Below, in pieces: positions 8,850 to 19,503 of a DNA stretch of 64,000 bases. Below the pieces are notes generated by a model, which made no database searches, had not been told where the DNA came from, and saw only the letters and a program-made list of their open reading frames with translations. This stretch comes from Thraustochytrium sp. TN22 (lineage: Eukaryota > Sar > Bigyra > Thraustochytrida > Thraustochytriidae). The position numbers and the translations under genes were made by a program. Each line of letters begins with the position of its first letter. Positions within the stretch are counted from its first letter, which is position 1. The stretch spans positions 85,779 to 149,778 of the forward strand of contig JABLUY010000067.1 of the NCBI GenBank assembly GCA_013306675.1. The letters run 5' to 3'.

Positions 8850-10706
8850 TCAATCAAAGTCGTCCTCAGCACTCTCGCCCCGCGCGCGGCCCACGGCCCA
8901 GCGAAAGGCAGCCAACCAATCCTGCCGCTGGCCGCTCAGCAGGCGATCCCGGTCCGCCGTCGACATGTCCTTCGGATACCCCGGGATTTCCAGGTTGAGG
9001 CTGTAGTCGTCCCATACGAGCGAGAAGCAGGCACAGACGGACTCCTTATTGCCGGAGCGCTGAAAAGTCGACGTCTTGTGGCCGTGCTCAATAGCCGTGA
9101 CGCGGGCCAGGTCCAGCTGAGAATGGTCCACGCGCCGCGAGTCCAATTTCGCGTAAAATACATGTGTCAGCGTATGATCGCAGTACACCAACCGCAAATG
9201 CGGCTTGCCGCGCCGCCCGTGCTTGACGAAGACCGACCCGCGCACCAGTCGCTTGCGGAAAGTTTCCTCCTCCGCTTCCTGCAGCTTCTCGCGTAGCTGC
9301 TCCTCGCTCTCGCGCTGCTGCGCAACGAGCTGTGCGCGCGCGTTCTCCAGGTCTGCGGCTAGCTGCGCAACGCGCATCTTCGCCTCCTTGGTGTCACGCG
9401 CGCTCTTTTCCAGCGCGCGCTGCGACTCGAGCACGCTCTGCGTCAGCTTTTGCTCGCGTTGCTCGTGTGTGCGCTCGCGCTTTGCGAGCCGCTGCTCCAG
9501 CCTGTCCACCTCACTCTTGTCCACCATGGCGCCCGAGTCTTCCGTTGAAGTCGAGACAGACCGCGTGCGGGCTTCTCGCGTCGTGCTCGCCCTCTCCTTC
9601 TCCTCCTTCTCCTTCTCCTGCTGCTCCTGCTGTGCACGAAGCGACTTTACGCCCTTGGTGTGCAAAAAGTCGAATGGCGACCGCAGCATCGCGAGCGTCT
9701 CGGGGCCATCGTCTTCCTCCGCCTCCGCCTCCGCCTCTACCTCCGCCTCTGCCTCTCCCAATGCGCCTCGCTGCTGGAGGTTCTCGTGACTACTCGTGCT
9801 ATTTCTGCTGCTGCTGCTGCTGTTGATGTTCCTGTTGCTGCCGCTGTTGCTGTTGCTACTACCACTGCCGCCGACCCGGCCGACGCTCCGCGGCGACAAG
9901 GTACCGGGCACGCTCCCGGTGGCCGCCGAGGCGGAGGCGGAGGAGGGCGTGGACGGGGTCGCCGAGGCAGGTCGCCCTGTACGTGGTCGCATGCGATCCT
10001 CCAGCGACCCGAGGCCGAGGCCGAGGCCGTCACGGCTCCCGGCGCTCTCCGGGCGCGGGTGCCGAAACCACCGCATATACTTGGCGCGCTTGCCCTGCAG
10101 GCTCGTATCGCGAGTCGGCGACAGCGCCGACTTGCCCCGGATGTCAGCGTCTCTGATCCGCAGTCTCAGCGCCTCGTCATCGTTGTAGTCGTACTCGTAG
10201 TCGTCATAGACGTCCTCGTCCTCCACGAAGCCAGAGGAAGACTGCCCTCGTTCGTGGCCTGCAGAGTAAAACCTGGTCAGCTGCGGCTGGCCGCGGCCAG
10301 CAACGCTGACAGCCAGACGCTCCGCCTCCGCCCGCTCACCGGCGCGCGCGAGCGAGGCCTCCAGCTTGCGGTCCAGCTCCTGAATCCTAGACATGCTCGC
10401 GCCGACGCCCTCGTCATCGCTGGCGTCCAGCATGACCGAGACGGCCGGCACGAGCGGTCTCCTACGCGCCTGCGCGGCGCCCCTCTGCTGCTCGCGTTCC
10501 CGCGGCGGCGGCGGCGCCGCGCGCGCCGCGCGTCGCGGAGGGCGAGCCTTCGCCACGCGCGTCGCCACGGCGGCGCGCGCGCCCGGCGCCAGGAACTCCA
10601 GGTCCACCGACCCGTTGCGGTGCATCTTGGCGCGCGTCGGCCCCACCTGCAGCTCCACGCTCTCGTCGCCGCTGCTGCGCGCGTCCTCCTCGCGCGCGGC
10701 CGCCAT
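8850..10706 (-). CDS. Coiled-coil protein with C-terminal PH-like domain
   Basis: A 618-residue protein of unknown function. The N-terminal 370 residues are low-complexity: Arg/Ala-rich, then an acidic DEDVYDDYEYDYNDD patch, Ser/Asn runs, and Ala-Glu repeats. Residues of about 370-490 are a predicted coiled coil (heptad-like Glu/Arg/Gln). The last 125 residues look like a PH/GRAM-type beta fold: KRLVRGSVFVKHGRRGKPHL, then LRLVYCDHTLTHVFYAKL, and a final helix QDWLAAFRWAVGRAR. Such domains often bind phosphoinositides. That is family knowledge and not shown here. No membrane segment or signal peptide was seen. The gene is convergent with the carrier gene. Confidence 0.75.
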   Translation of the reverse strand: MAAAREEDARSSGDESVELQVGPTRAKMHRNGSVDLEFLAPGARAAVATRVAKARPPRRAARAAPPPPREREQQRGAAQARRRPLVPAVSVMLDASDDEGVGASMSRIQELDRKLEASLARAGERAEAERLAVSVAGRGQPQLTRFYSAGHERGQSSSGFVEDEDVYDDYEYDYNDDEALRLRIRDADIRGKSALSPTRDTSLQGKRAKYMRWFRHPRPESAGSRDGLGLGLGSLEDRMRPRTGRPASATPSTPSSASASAATGSVPGTLSPRSVGRVGGSGSSNSNSGSNRNINSSSSSRNSTSSHENLQQRGALGEAEAEVEAEAEAEEDDGPETLAMLRSPFDFLHTKGVKSLRAQQEQQEKEKEEKERASTTREARTRSVSTSTEDSGAMVDKSEVDRLEQRLAKRERTHEQREQKLTQSVLESQRALEKSARDTKEAKMRVAQLAADLENARAQLVAQQRESEEQLREKLQEAEEETFRKRLVRGSVFVKHGRRGKPHLRLVYCDHTLTHVFYAKLDSRRVDHSQLDLARVTAIEHGHKTSTFQRSGNKESVCACFSLVWDDYSLNLEIPGYPKDMSTADRDRLLSGQRQDWLAAFRWAVGRARGESAEDDFD

Positions 10707-11998
10707 CCTCGCGCGAGTCCGCCATCTGCTCTGCAGTGGACGACCAGGGCGCCGCCAGTGCCCGGCTCGGGCGCGTGCCGTCGCACACGTTGCCTCAACG
10801 GGTCTACTAGCCTACTAACAGCTAACAACAGTAAGTAGCGTCTGCTCAGGCCTGCTCATCAGAGCTCGAGGCCAAGTCAGACTCGGAGTCAGGCCCGGGC
10901 CCAGGCGGCCTTGGAGTTTTGAGGAGGCCTCCCAGGGCTCCTGGGGCTCCTGGGGCTCCTACGCCGCGACGCGCGGCAGCAGCGCGGAGACTAAGCTTAG
11001 CTAGAACGCAGCAGGAGTGCTTGCTGGGCGCGTTGGGGACCGCCGGGAGGAGAGCGAAGCTCGCGACGAGCGCTCGCGCTTGCGTTCTTGCTCTACAGCT
11101 GCAGCAAGGGAGAGCAAGTTACAGCACAGCAAGACATCTGGCTGACATCATCGCACAGCACCGCTTTTGATGCGTCCTTCCTCATCAGAGGGCGGCCCTG
11201 GCCCCTCTGCACTGCGACGACGACAGTCACGCGCCAACTTCAAGTTGAAGCTCCACTGCCGCACGTCCGCCGGCGAGTTCGAGCCTGACTCGGACTGTGA
11301 GTCCGGCCGGCACTGGCACTCGACGAGTCCGAGTCGTGGGCGCCGCGGCGGCGCGATCAAGCTCGCGGTCAAGCTCGACTCCCGAGCACATCGAGCTTCG
11401 AGTTCCGATCACTTGCCACCCCAGTCGGTCCTCGGTGCCGAGCATGACACAATCCAAGTGCGCGCCGCGAGTCCCGCGACGCTGAGCCTGATCCTGAGCG
11501 AGCACGAGGACTCGGAGCAGTGCCAGTGAGCAGCCGGCGACTCGAAGCTGGCCTGCTGCTGTGACTACTTGGGCTCGCGCGCCGCCTCCTCCTCCTCCTC
11601 CTCCTCCTCCTCCTCCTTCTCCTCCTCCTCCGCCGCCGCCGCCGCCGCCGCCACCGCCCCGCGCGGGCAGCAGACGGCCAAGGCAGCGGCGGCGCGGGCG
11701 CGGGCGCGGCGCGCGGCGCGCGGCGGCGGCGGCGGCGCGGCGGCGGGCGGGGGCGCAGAGCGGGCGACAGAGTCGTTGGGCGGCGGCGGCGTCAGTTGAT
11801 CGAAGAGGCCTCTGGCCGCTGGCAAGCAAGCCTCCAACCATCCGCGCCCCGGCTGGCGCGGCGACGCCTCGGACGCGCGCGCGCGGGCGGAGACGCGGGC
11901 GGCGGGCGGCGCGGGCGGCGGGCGGACGGCCGTGCGCAGCGCCAGCGCCGCGCTGGGGCTGCTGGCGAGCGAGCAGGGCGCCGGGCGGAGCGGCGAGC
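10707..11998. other. Divergent spacer with pyrimidine repeat
   Basis: Between outward-reading genes. It contains a CCT/CCG trinucleotide tract (about 11583-11660), CACTGGCACT and GACTCGGA words typical of spacers here, and CCTCCAACCATCCGCG near 11830. No coding sequence is supported. Polyproline or polyserine frames across the CCT tract are repeat translations. Confidence 0.5.
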
Positions 11999-12316
11999 AT
12001 GGCAGAGCAGACGGCAACGGCCGGCGGCGCCGTGCTGACGGCGGAGCAGCAGGAGATGCTGAATGAGAAGAAGGTGATGCTGCGGCTGGAGAACGAGCAG
12101 TACCTGCGGGAGCACCCGGAGCTGAAGCGTATCTTGAACCAGTTTTTCGTCAAGGTGCTCAACGACAAGCCCGAGGACGTGGAGTCGTACGCGGCCAAGT
12201 ACTTCACGGACTCGGCCACGTACGCGACCGAGGGCAAGGCGCAGGGCGGGGCGCCCGGTGACGCGCAGCAGGCGCCAGCTGACGGGTCCCAGGACGGCCC
12301 TGACGTCTCGTCATGA
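11999..12316 (+). CDS. Small RIIa-domain protein, RIIAD1-like
   Basis: A 105-residue protein built around one RIIa dimerisation/docking-type helix pair. The segment RLENEQYLREHPELKRILN followed by FFVKVLNDKPEDVESYAAKY and FFT-type ending matches the RIIa consensus (L-x-x-P-x-D/N-x-x-x-F/Y-A-x-x-Y/F-F). The size and single domain match RIIAD1-type proteins. Relatives of this fold (RSP7/11, ROPN1, RIIAD1) dock A-kinase-anchoring helices in flagella, so a ciliary role is inferred. The C-terminus is a short Gly/Ala/Gln tail. The start at 11999 (GAGCATGG) is the first ATG before the conserved region. A longer upstream frame is Pro-rich noise. Confidence 0.85.
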   Translation: MAEQTATAGGAVLTAEQQEMLNEKKVMLRLENEQYLREHPELKRILNQFFVKVLNDKPEDVESYAAKYFTDSATYATEGKAQGGAPGDAQQAPADGSQDGPDVSS

Positions 12317-12543
12317 AGCGGTCTGCAAAGGCTGCGCTGGGCTGGGCTGGGCCAGCCCTGGCGGAGCACTTGGACACTCCGGTGCTTCTGATCTGTCAAC
12401 TATCACTCGAAACCAAACGAAGCTCAAATCGACACAAAAGGGGAAATCTTGGCTTGACATTGAATTTTACATGTTGCGCTGAGCAACCGAACCCGACACT
12501 GTCCGTGTCTTGGCTCAGTGCCGCTGCTGCCGCTGCTCGTAGT

Positions 12544-13139
12544 TCATTTGACGGAGGCGAAATAGGTTCTCTGCGGAGGCGCGAGCGGGGATAGGTCGAT
12601 GATATCGCGGGGCTCAAAGTTGAACAGGTCGTCCGCAGAGCGATTTTGCTTCCGCAGCGAGTCCAGTGCGGCCTGCGAAACGTGTACGCGGCCGGCCTTG
12701 CTCTTGCTCTCCATCATCTGTGCGAGAGCAACACTGTCACCAAAGATGTGGTAGCGCGGGTCCTTGAAGCCTACGACACCAGCGATGGCACTGCCTGCGT
12801 GGATACCGATGCGGATCTGAATGTCGGGCTCCTCGATCTCCTCGGCCAAGTACATTTCACTCTGCTCGCGGAGCAAGGCAAATTCTTCCTCGCTCTTGGC
12901 CTGAAGCGTGGACCGTGGGGCATCGCTGGGCTTACCGCCGAGTGTAATACGCACGTTGAGTCCGCGTCGAGATCCGATGCGGGCCACAGACGGCGTAGTG
13001 GTCACCACATCTAAGGTGTCCTGGCTGTCGCCGGCCTCCGCGGAGATGCTGTGGGGCTGCCAAGACGGCGGGTCTGCCTTTTCATCCTTGGTCTCCTGCT
13101 CGCTGACTTCCTCGATGGCGAGCTGAGGCGTCGACGCCG

Positions 13140-13176
<37 letters not shown>

Positions 13177-16100
13177 CTGCTCTTGCTGCTCTTGCTGCTC
13201 TTGCTGCTGCTGCTCTTGCTGCTGACTGGCTCGCGAGGCGCGGTCCATCTCAAATGAGTTGTTCGTGATCGAAAGGAGACGGCGCTCACGCATTAAGGCC
13301 CGACGCTTCTCCTCGTTTTCGCGGAGCAAAATCTTGTGCGCAACCTGGCGTAGCTCCGTGATGGAGTTCATCATTTCGATGGCGGCACGCATGGTCCTCT
13401 CCGTGTGGTCGCTGGAGAGCTCCGGGCAACCGCCCACAACGAAGTAGGCGTCGCCGATGATCTCAACCTTGTACAAGCCATACTTCTCACTGATGGCGTC
13501 GAAACGCATGTACATGGCATTGAGGAAATCCATGAGCGAAAGCGGCGAGATGCTGCTGGAGAATTTGGTGAAGCCCACCATGTCGGTGAAGAGGATGGTC
13601 ACATTCTCGAAGTTGTCCACGATGCGCGCGTGGTCGCCCTCCATGAGCACTGGTACAATGCTGGGCGGCAGCAGCTGCTGCATGAGCGCTGTCTTTTGCT
13701 CCTTTTGGATTTGCAACTTCTCGCCCTGGTCGAGGATGAGGCGGCTCTGGCAAAAGTCCTTGAAGAGGAAGTGGTCCTGCACAGCCACGCACCAAGTCTG
13801 GAGCAGCGCGGTCATGAGAAGGTAGCCCTCGTGCACCAATATGTCCTCCAGCGTCAGTTTGTTCTCCATGACGTCGACCGTGCGCATCATGTATCTGTAG
13901 TAGGTCTTCTCATTGGCCAACATCTGGTAAAGGAGCAACGCCTGCGCCATGACGGACACGAGGAGCGACAGTAAGACGCGGTGCCGCATGGGGATGATTT
14001 GCTGGTTGATGAAGATTGTGATGACCACCATGAGGAAAGAAGCGTTGGGGTGTTTCATGAGCACATTGAGCGCGATCGTGCATGCCACGCCAGTCATGAA
14101 GCCCAGCTCGACAATCACGAAAACGTAGGCTCGCCAGCGTCGGTATCGTACCATTGCCTGCACGAGCGCACTCATCCCCATGAGGCCCAGGGTACCGCTA
14201 ATCAGCATCAGGTACTGTGAGTCAGTGAAGGCAGAACCTTGCGCGGCACCATCGCCAGCCCGCGCGCTGAGCGTCAGATAGAGCCCGAGCTCGATGATGA
14301 GCGCAACCGGCAGGCAGACCAGAAGGAAGCTGGAGAAGCGCCGGATGTTGACTCGCCCACGGCGCTGCTGCACCTCTTGAAACTCGGGCGATCCCAGAGA
14401 AAGGGCCAACCACAAGGCGCCAAGGATGGTGGCCCGGTCGAACCTGTTGCCCTCGAAAATGCTGCCATGCTTAGAGTCCAGCACGGGTAGTGTGCCGTCC
14501 GCCCGTGCGCGGATGTAGGTCCGCAGGCGCTCCTCCTCGCGCTCAAGCGTTGTGGAACGGTCCTTACTCGCCGAGGAGTAAAAGGTCTGGGCCGAGTTGT
14601 TGTCATCCTTTGGTGTGGCGAGGATTGATGACTCCGACGAGTTTTTGGGCTCCGGCACGGGTGCCACCTTGGAACGCCGCGTGGACCCAGGCAGGTTGGA
14701 GAAGCCGCTCACGGACCAGGTGTTGAATAAGGAGTTGTGATTGGACGCGATGTGCTCAAGCATTTGCGAGCGATCCTTGATGAGGGCGTTCTGGCCCTTG
14801 CGGTCGAGCGTGTCCTTGCGCCCCGTCAAGAAATAGGTCTCCATGTTGCCCTTGCCCTTGACAGAGATCGTGCCTCGGGGCTCGAGCACGAACTTCTTTG
14901 CCAGCATCGCGTATGTGGAGGGCGAGACCTGGATCCTTCCCTCCGGACAGGTCGACTCCATGCGCGAGGCGGTGTTGACCGGGTCGCCAAAGAGCTTGAA
15001 ACGCGGGCTCTTCTGGCCCACCACGCCTGCGACGATCGCCCCAGAGTTGAGGCCGATACGGATTTGCACGTCCTGCCCTAGCGTCGGCACGGTCTGGCGC
15101 AGCAGGCGGTTGATTTCCGGCATGATCGTGATGAACTCCAGCGCGAGCTCCGCCACGTCCTCGGCATGGCGCCTGCTGCGCTGCGGGCAGCCACCCACCA
15201 CCATGTACACCTCGGCGATGGTCTCCACCTTGTACACGTCGTAGTCCTCGAGAATCGAGTCGAAGACTGAGAAGATGGTGTTGAGGATGTCAACCAGCTC
15301 CTCGCGCGACTGATGCGCGGAGATGCTGCTGAACTTGCACACCTCGACGAACATGACTGTGACGGACGCGAACTTCTCGGCGATGCGAACGGGCGCTTCC
15401 GCATCGCTGCGGTCCTGCAGCGCCTCCGAGATTACGTCCGGGAGCATGCTGCGCAGCAGGTCCCGCGTCTTCTTTGTCTCCTTTTCCACCTCGCGCGTCT
15501 GTTCCAGCAGCAGGTGCTGGCTGATGATGGACCGCCGCAGATTGAGCTCGCGGTGGAAGGAGACGTACATGAGGAAGAAAAATGCACAAGCTGTCGTCCC
15601 GCTCATGATGAACACCGTCTGCTGGGTCAGGTTCGCGTCGTTCGCTTGGGTCGCCGCCCGATTTGACATGAATGCAAAGACTATGTAGAGGCTAATCGTG
15701 AGCCCGGCGATGAGCGAGGCGTTTCGCATCGTCAGCGGCGTGCTGGTGAAGAGAACGATGCAGAAGAGCACCGGATTCATGTTGCTGTAGTTGTCTGAGT
15801 CCAGCTTGTCCATCACGAGCGCCAACCCGACGCCAAGGAAAAGCACACCAGAGATCACCTGCGCGTAGTTGAGAAAGAACCTTGACGTGATCAACACGAA
15901 GGCCAGCGGCAGAGACACTGTGCCGATGCCGAAGATGAGGCGCTCCCACGCGTCTGGTGTGTAAAACGTGTAAAATAGTGCCACCAGGAAGGTGCTCATG
16001 CAGAGAAGCTTGAGCAGCGGCCGGTAGCGCAGCGCATTGAGTTGCCGAAACTCGGTCTCCAATATCTCACAGGCCAGCTTGTCGCCCTCGTACCTGAGCC

Positions 16101-16251
16101 ACGGCTGCGCGACCTTGACCTGTGTCACGTGCTTGCACAGATACCGCAAGCGCCGTCGACGCTCCGCCGCGGTCCGCTTGCGCACCGCGAGCACATGTTT
16201 GGCGAAGCGCGCGCGCAGCCTCAGCCCTGCGGGCGAGTCTGACGACGCCAT
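12544..16251 (-). CDS. Two-domain transmembrane class III nucleotide cyclase
   Basis: A 1,235-residue protein with the layout 6TM-cyclase-6TM-cyclase, intronless. Each hydrophobic module (about residues 75-240 and 640-820) precedes a class III catalytic domain. In the first domain both metal Asp positions are Glu (FVEV, residue 303; AEVY, residue 347), but the transition-state Asn and Arg are present (NTASR, 426 and 430). In the second the metal Asp residues are present (FTDM, 890; GDAY, 934), while Asn/Arg are Ala1175 and Met1179. One composite active site at the domain interface is therefore expected. Both domains carry the KVE glutamate typical of GTP-using cyclases. The partner purine residue is Lys or His. 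A polyQ insert lies in domain two. The product (cGMP or cAMP) is uncertain. Confidence 0.92.
13141..13224. repeat. CAG/CTG trinucleotide tract coding polyglutamine
   Basis: Ten uninterrupted CTG units on this strand, then interrupted CTCTTGCTG blocks. On the minus strand it encodes Gln runs with occasional Glu, inserted inside the second cyclase domain (residues about 1010-1037) between the metal-binding and transition-state halves. Confidence 0.95.
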
Positions 16252-17126
16252 ACCGCCCCACCGCCTCGCGCCAGAAGCGCACGAGCGCGAGCGCGCGCGA
16301 GGCCGCCGCTGCCTCGCTACTCCGCCCAATGATTCTGGAGCGCATACGGCAAGATGAGCGAGCAAGCACCGCACCACGCAAGCTGCCAGCTTGCTCCGCG
16401 CAAGGCCCGAACCTCAGGCCTCGCTTGCCACAGTAGGTCGTCGCCAACGCACCTCTGGAGAGAAAAAAACGAGGGAAAGAAACTTACGAAAGCCACCGGC
16501 TACGTCACAGCGGCACTCAGGCTGCACCCACTCGGCGGTGCCGGTTCCGTTCCGAAGTTTCAGGCTTGAAACGGCTCGGACTGGGCGACCTCATTCCATC
16601 AAACAACAACGCATTCGGATCACCGTGATCCAGCCACTGGATGCCATGGCACACAGTCGGCGTCACCGATTGCTTAGACCTCGGAAGCTCAAATAACGAA
16701 AGCCGGGCGCGACGCGAGACGCGACCCGACTCAAGTGGTGGGGCGGTAAAGCGAACCGCAAGGTGTGTGCGCGGACCCTTTTTTAAACTGTGGTGATGCA
16801 CGCGGCCGGGACGCCGGCGGACGCCGCGCCGCGGCGGCGGGGGCGCACAGCCGCGCACTGCACTGCGGTGCAGCTCAGGCCCTTACAGAGTCACAGTCAG
16901 CGTACGATTGTGTGGAGCGTTACCATTTGGAGGCTTGCTCGGTTCTGTTTCTTGTCGGATTTGAGCACTTCGGAAAGCCGGAAGAGCGTGCTCCTTTCCT
17001 GCCTTGGCTTCATTTCATGCTCCTTCCTGGCGTTGCATGCAGGCCTAATTAGCTAGCTGGCTAGCTAGCTAGTAGCTACTTGAGCTCGAGGCTCTCTCAC
17101 CGGCAATTTGGGAGTCAGCTTAATCG
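16252..17126. other. Spacer between cyclase start and PDCD2-like stop
   Basis: About 875 bp. The cyclase promoter should lie at its left end. Near 17048-17077 there is a GCTAGCTGGCTAGCTAGCTA tract of the kind seen in other spacers. No gene was recognised. Confidence 0.5.
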
Positions 17127-18464
17127 TCACTGCATTTTGGCAGGGACGCCACGCTTAGGAGGGCCGGCAAGCTCGGACAGCAGTACGGCGTGCTCATAAA
17201 CAGGCGCGCAGGCGTTCGCGACACAGCTAAAGGGGCACACATAAACGAGCAGCGTGAGGAAGTCGACGTCTACAGAAGCCACGCTGTGCCGCAGCTCCCA
17301 GAGCGCGGCGGGCAATATCTGTAGCTCAAAGACGCGCGCGTTCTTGCACGAAGGACAAGCCGGAATGGCCGCCTCCTCAGCGGCGGTGAGCTTCCGGGGC
17401 AGCAGAGGCTCGCAATCGTATGCGTATCGGAGGCACTGCGCCGGCGCTGCTGCCAGGTAGTCGTCGAACTCCTCGCGAAGCTCCGCAGCTGCCAGTGCCG
17501 CAGCATCCTTTGTAACGTCATCATCGTCATCGTCGTCGTCGTCAGGGGCCGAGGTGTGGCGCGCCTCGCCGCCTTCCCCCTCCGCAGCGAGTTCCGCCTC
17601 GTACCTTTCCAGCAACTCCTTGGCGTGCGCTTGATCTTTGACCCGTTGCACGGTTCCATCAAAACCGGCTTGCCACTCCGCCTCGTCCACCACGTCGAGC
17701 AGTACGCTGGTGTCCTCGACCATTCGTGCGTTTGGGTCTGCCCGCGCCGCCTCAGCTGGCTGAGCGTCAGCAGAAGACGGCGGCGGTGGCGGCGACGACT
17801 GCTCCTGCTTCTCCACAGCATCTGCGCTCGCGGCGATGGCTGCATCCCGCTCCGCGAGAAGGCCCTCAAGGTCCTCCAGTGTCGCGGTGGCGTCTGGGCC
17901 ATCATCGGCGCCCCACGCGAAGGCGGCGGCCTTTTGCTTCTTCTTTTTCTTCTTCTTCTTCTTCTCCTCCTCCTCCTCCTCCTCCTTCTTCTTCGTTGTT
18001 GTCGTCGTCGTCGTCGTGGCCGTTGCGCCGGAGGACGACGCGCCGTCCTTCTCGGCAGCCGTGGCGCCTTCCGGCTGCGCAGCGGCGCTCTTGGCGGCAT
18101 CCTGGCCGGCCGCGCGCCCCTCCTCGTCGTCCACGAGGCCCTCCTCCACGCGCAGGACCGCTGCGCCGGGCGCCGCGCAGGCGTCGGCATTGCACACGAA
18201 GACAAGCAGCGAGCGCGGCCGGCCGTCCTCCACGGGCGCGTAGACCTGCGCGAGCAGCACGAGCGGCGCGGCGCAGCCCGCGCACGGCGGCGGCGTCGGC
18301 GGCGGCAGCGAGGAGGACCACCGGTCCATGAGCCATGGCACGCCGCCGATCTTGCTCGCGGCGGGGTCCAGCGCGCGGCGCGCGGGCGCCAGGCGGCCCG
18401 CGGCGGGGGGCTCGCCCGCCCCGCCCCGCGCCACGGCGCGCGGCACGCCCAGGAAGGCCGCCAT
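17127..18464 (-). CDS. PDCD2-family protein
   Basis: A 445-residue protein of the programmed-cell-death-2/PDCD2L family, which in yeast and animals helps deliver the ribosomal protein uS5 (RPS2) into pre-40S particles. The N-terminus has KIGGVPWL and then a zinc-type pair CAGCAAPL and CNADAC. The C-terminal PDCD2_C region has QCLRYAYDCEPLLP, a CPSC pair and WELRHSVASVDVDFLTLLVY. The middle is an expanded linker with Lys/Glu runs and acidic stretches, so the protein is somewhat long. The start at 18464 was chosen because the upstream frame, though open to 18893, is low-complexity and would overlap the divergent rhomboid gene. Confidence 0.9.
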   Translation of the reverse strand: MAAFLGVPRAVARGGAGEPPAAGRLAPARRALDPAASKIGGVPWLMDRWSSSLPPPTPPPCAGCAAPLVLLAQVYAPVEDGRPRSLLVFVCNADACAAPGAAVLRVEEGLVDDEEGRAAGQDAAKSAAAQPEGATAAEKDGASSSGATATTTTTTTTKKKEEEEEEEKKKKKKKKKQKAAAFAWGADDGPDATATLEDLEGLLAERDAAIAASADAVEKQEQSSPPPPPSSADAQPAEAARADPNARMVEDTSVLLDVVDEAEWQAGFDGTVQRVKDQAHAKELLERYEAELAAEGEGGEARHTSAPDDDDDDDDDVTKDAAALAAAELREEFDDYLAAAPAQCLRYAYDCEPLLPRKLTAAEEAAIPACPSCKNARVFELQILPAALWELRHSVASVDVDFLTLLVYVCPFSCVANACAPVYEHAVLLSELAGPPKRGVPAKMQ

Positions 18465-18582
18465 GCCCGCGGCGGCGCCGCTGCGCTGGGGCTCTGCCGG
18501 CGGCCATGCGCAGAGTCGCAGACCTGGTTCGCCTCGCCTCGCCTCGCCTCGCTCCGAGCGCAGCGCAGCACTCTCCGGCGCC
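18465..18582. promoter_or_regulatory. 118-bp divergent promoter of PDCD2-like and rhomboid genes
   Basis: The two start codons face away from each other across only 118 bp, so both 5' ends must lie here or within coding sequence. It contains four CGCCT repeats (CTCGCCTCGCCTCGCCTCG, about 18533-18551) and no TATA-like box. Confidence 0.6.
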
Positions 18583-19503
18583 ATGCTCGCAGCGCTGCGC
18601 GCGGCGCTGCCGCGGGGCGCCGCGTGGAGCAGCGGCCTGGCAGCCGCGCCGGCGGCCGGCGCGCGCGCGGGCGGGGGCGCAGGCGCCATGGCGCGGGCGG
18701 CGGCGGCGCGCCCGGGCCTGGGCCTCGCGCCGCGCGCGCCGCTCGCGACGCGGGCGCTGCGCGCGAGCCCCACGCCCGCGGCCGCGCCGCTCGCGACGGC
18801 GCTGCGCGGCGCAGGCGGCCTGCGCGCGGGACGGCCCACACGCGCGCTGGTGCCGCCGCCCCGGGCTGGCCTGCCGGCCGGCGCGCGCGGCATGTATGGC
18901 GGCGCGTATCAGCGGGACGCGGGCAACCTCGTCATCGGGCTCATCGGCGCCAATGCGGCCGTCTTCGTCATGTGGAAGACGGTGAGCCCGTACTTTATGT
19001 TCCAGCACTTTACGTGCACGCCCGACGGCGTGCTGGGCTCCGGCAGGCTGCACACCTTGCTCACCTGCACCTTCTCGCACACCGACATCTGGCACCTGCT
19101 CGTCAACATGATTGGCCTCTACTACTTTGGAAGCGGCATGTTGGCCTACGTTGGGCCGCGCTTCTTCCTGACCGCCTACCTCGGCTCCGGCATCGTGTCG
19201 TCGCTCGCGCAGATCGCGCAGTCCTACTACGAGCGCCGCCGCACCGTGCTGCTTGGCGCCTCTGGCGCCGTCAACTGCTGCGTCATGTACAACGTGCTGG
19301 CCAATCCACGCGCCACCGTCCTCATCTACGGTGTCATCCCGGTTCCGCTCGCAATCTTCGGCATCTTTGTCATGTTCCAGGACGTCTTCGGCGCCGTGTC
19401 TTCGGCGCCGGCACCTGGGGCCACCCGCATTGGCTACACAAGCCATCTCACCGGCGCCGCAGTCGGTGCGCTTTGCTTTCTCGCCACACGCCGCCGGTTC
19501 TAA
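18583..19503 (+). CDS. Rhomboid intramembrane protease, PARL-like mitochondrial type
   Basis: A 306-residue serine protease cleaving substrates within the membrane. The first 105 residues are Ala/Arg-rich without acidic residues, a mitochondrial presequence ending near RGMYGG. The rhomboid core has the HTDIWHLLVNM segment, the catalytic serine in GASGAVNCC and the catalytic histidine in GYTSHLTGAAVG. About six to seven hydrophobic segments are visible. PARL/Pcp1 proteins cleave inner-membrane substrates such as PINK1/PGAM5 or Mgm1. The substrate here is unknown. The start at 18583 is the first ATG that leaves a clean targeting peptide. Confidence 0.93.
   Translation: MLAALRAALPRGAAWSSGLAAAPAAGARAGGGAGAMARAAAARPGLGLAPRAPLATRALRASPTPAAAPLATALRGAGGLRAGRPTRALVPPPRAGLPAGARGMYGGAYQRDAGNLVIGLIGANAAVFVMWKTVSPYFMFQHFTCTPDGVLGSGRLHTLLTCTFSHTDIWHLLVNMIGLYYFGSGMLAYVGPRFFLTAYLGSGIVSSLAQIAQSYYERRRTVLLGASGAVNCCVMYNVLANPRATVLIYGVIPVPLAIFGIFVMFQDVFGAVSSAPAPGATRIGYTSHLTGAAVGALCFLATRRRF

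Noticed and set aside
11561-11700. Proline-rich coding region over the CCT repeat
   Set aside because: Both strands and several frames are open only because the tract is a trinucleotide repeat. The supported gene starts at 11999.
17902-19446. Minus-strand open frame across the rhomboid gene
   Set aside because: The rhomboid on the plus strand has complete catalytic motifs. The antisense product has no domain likeness.
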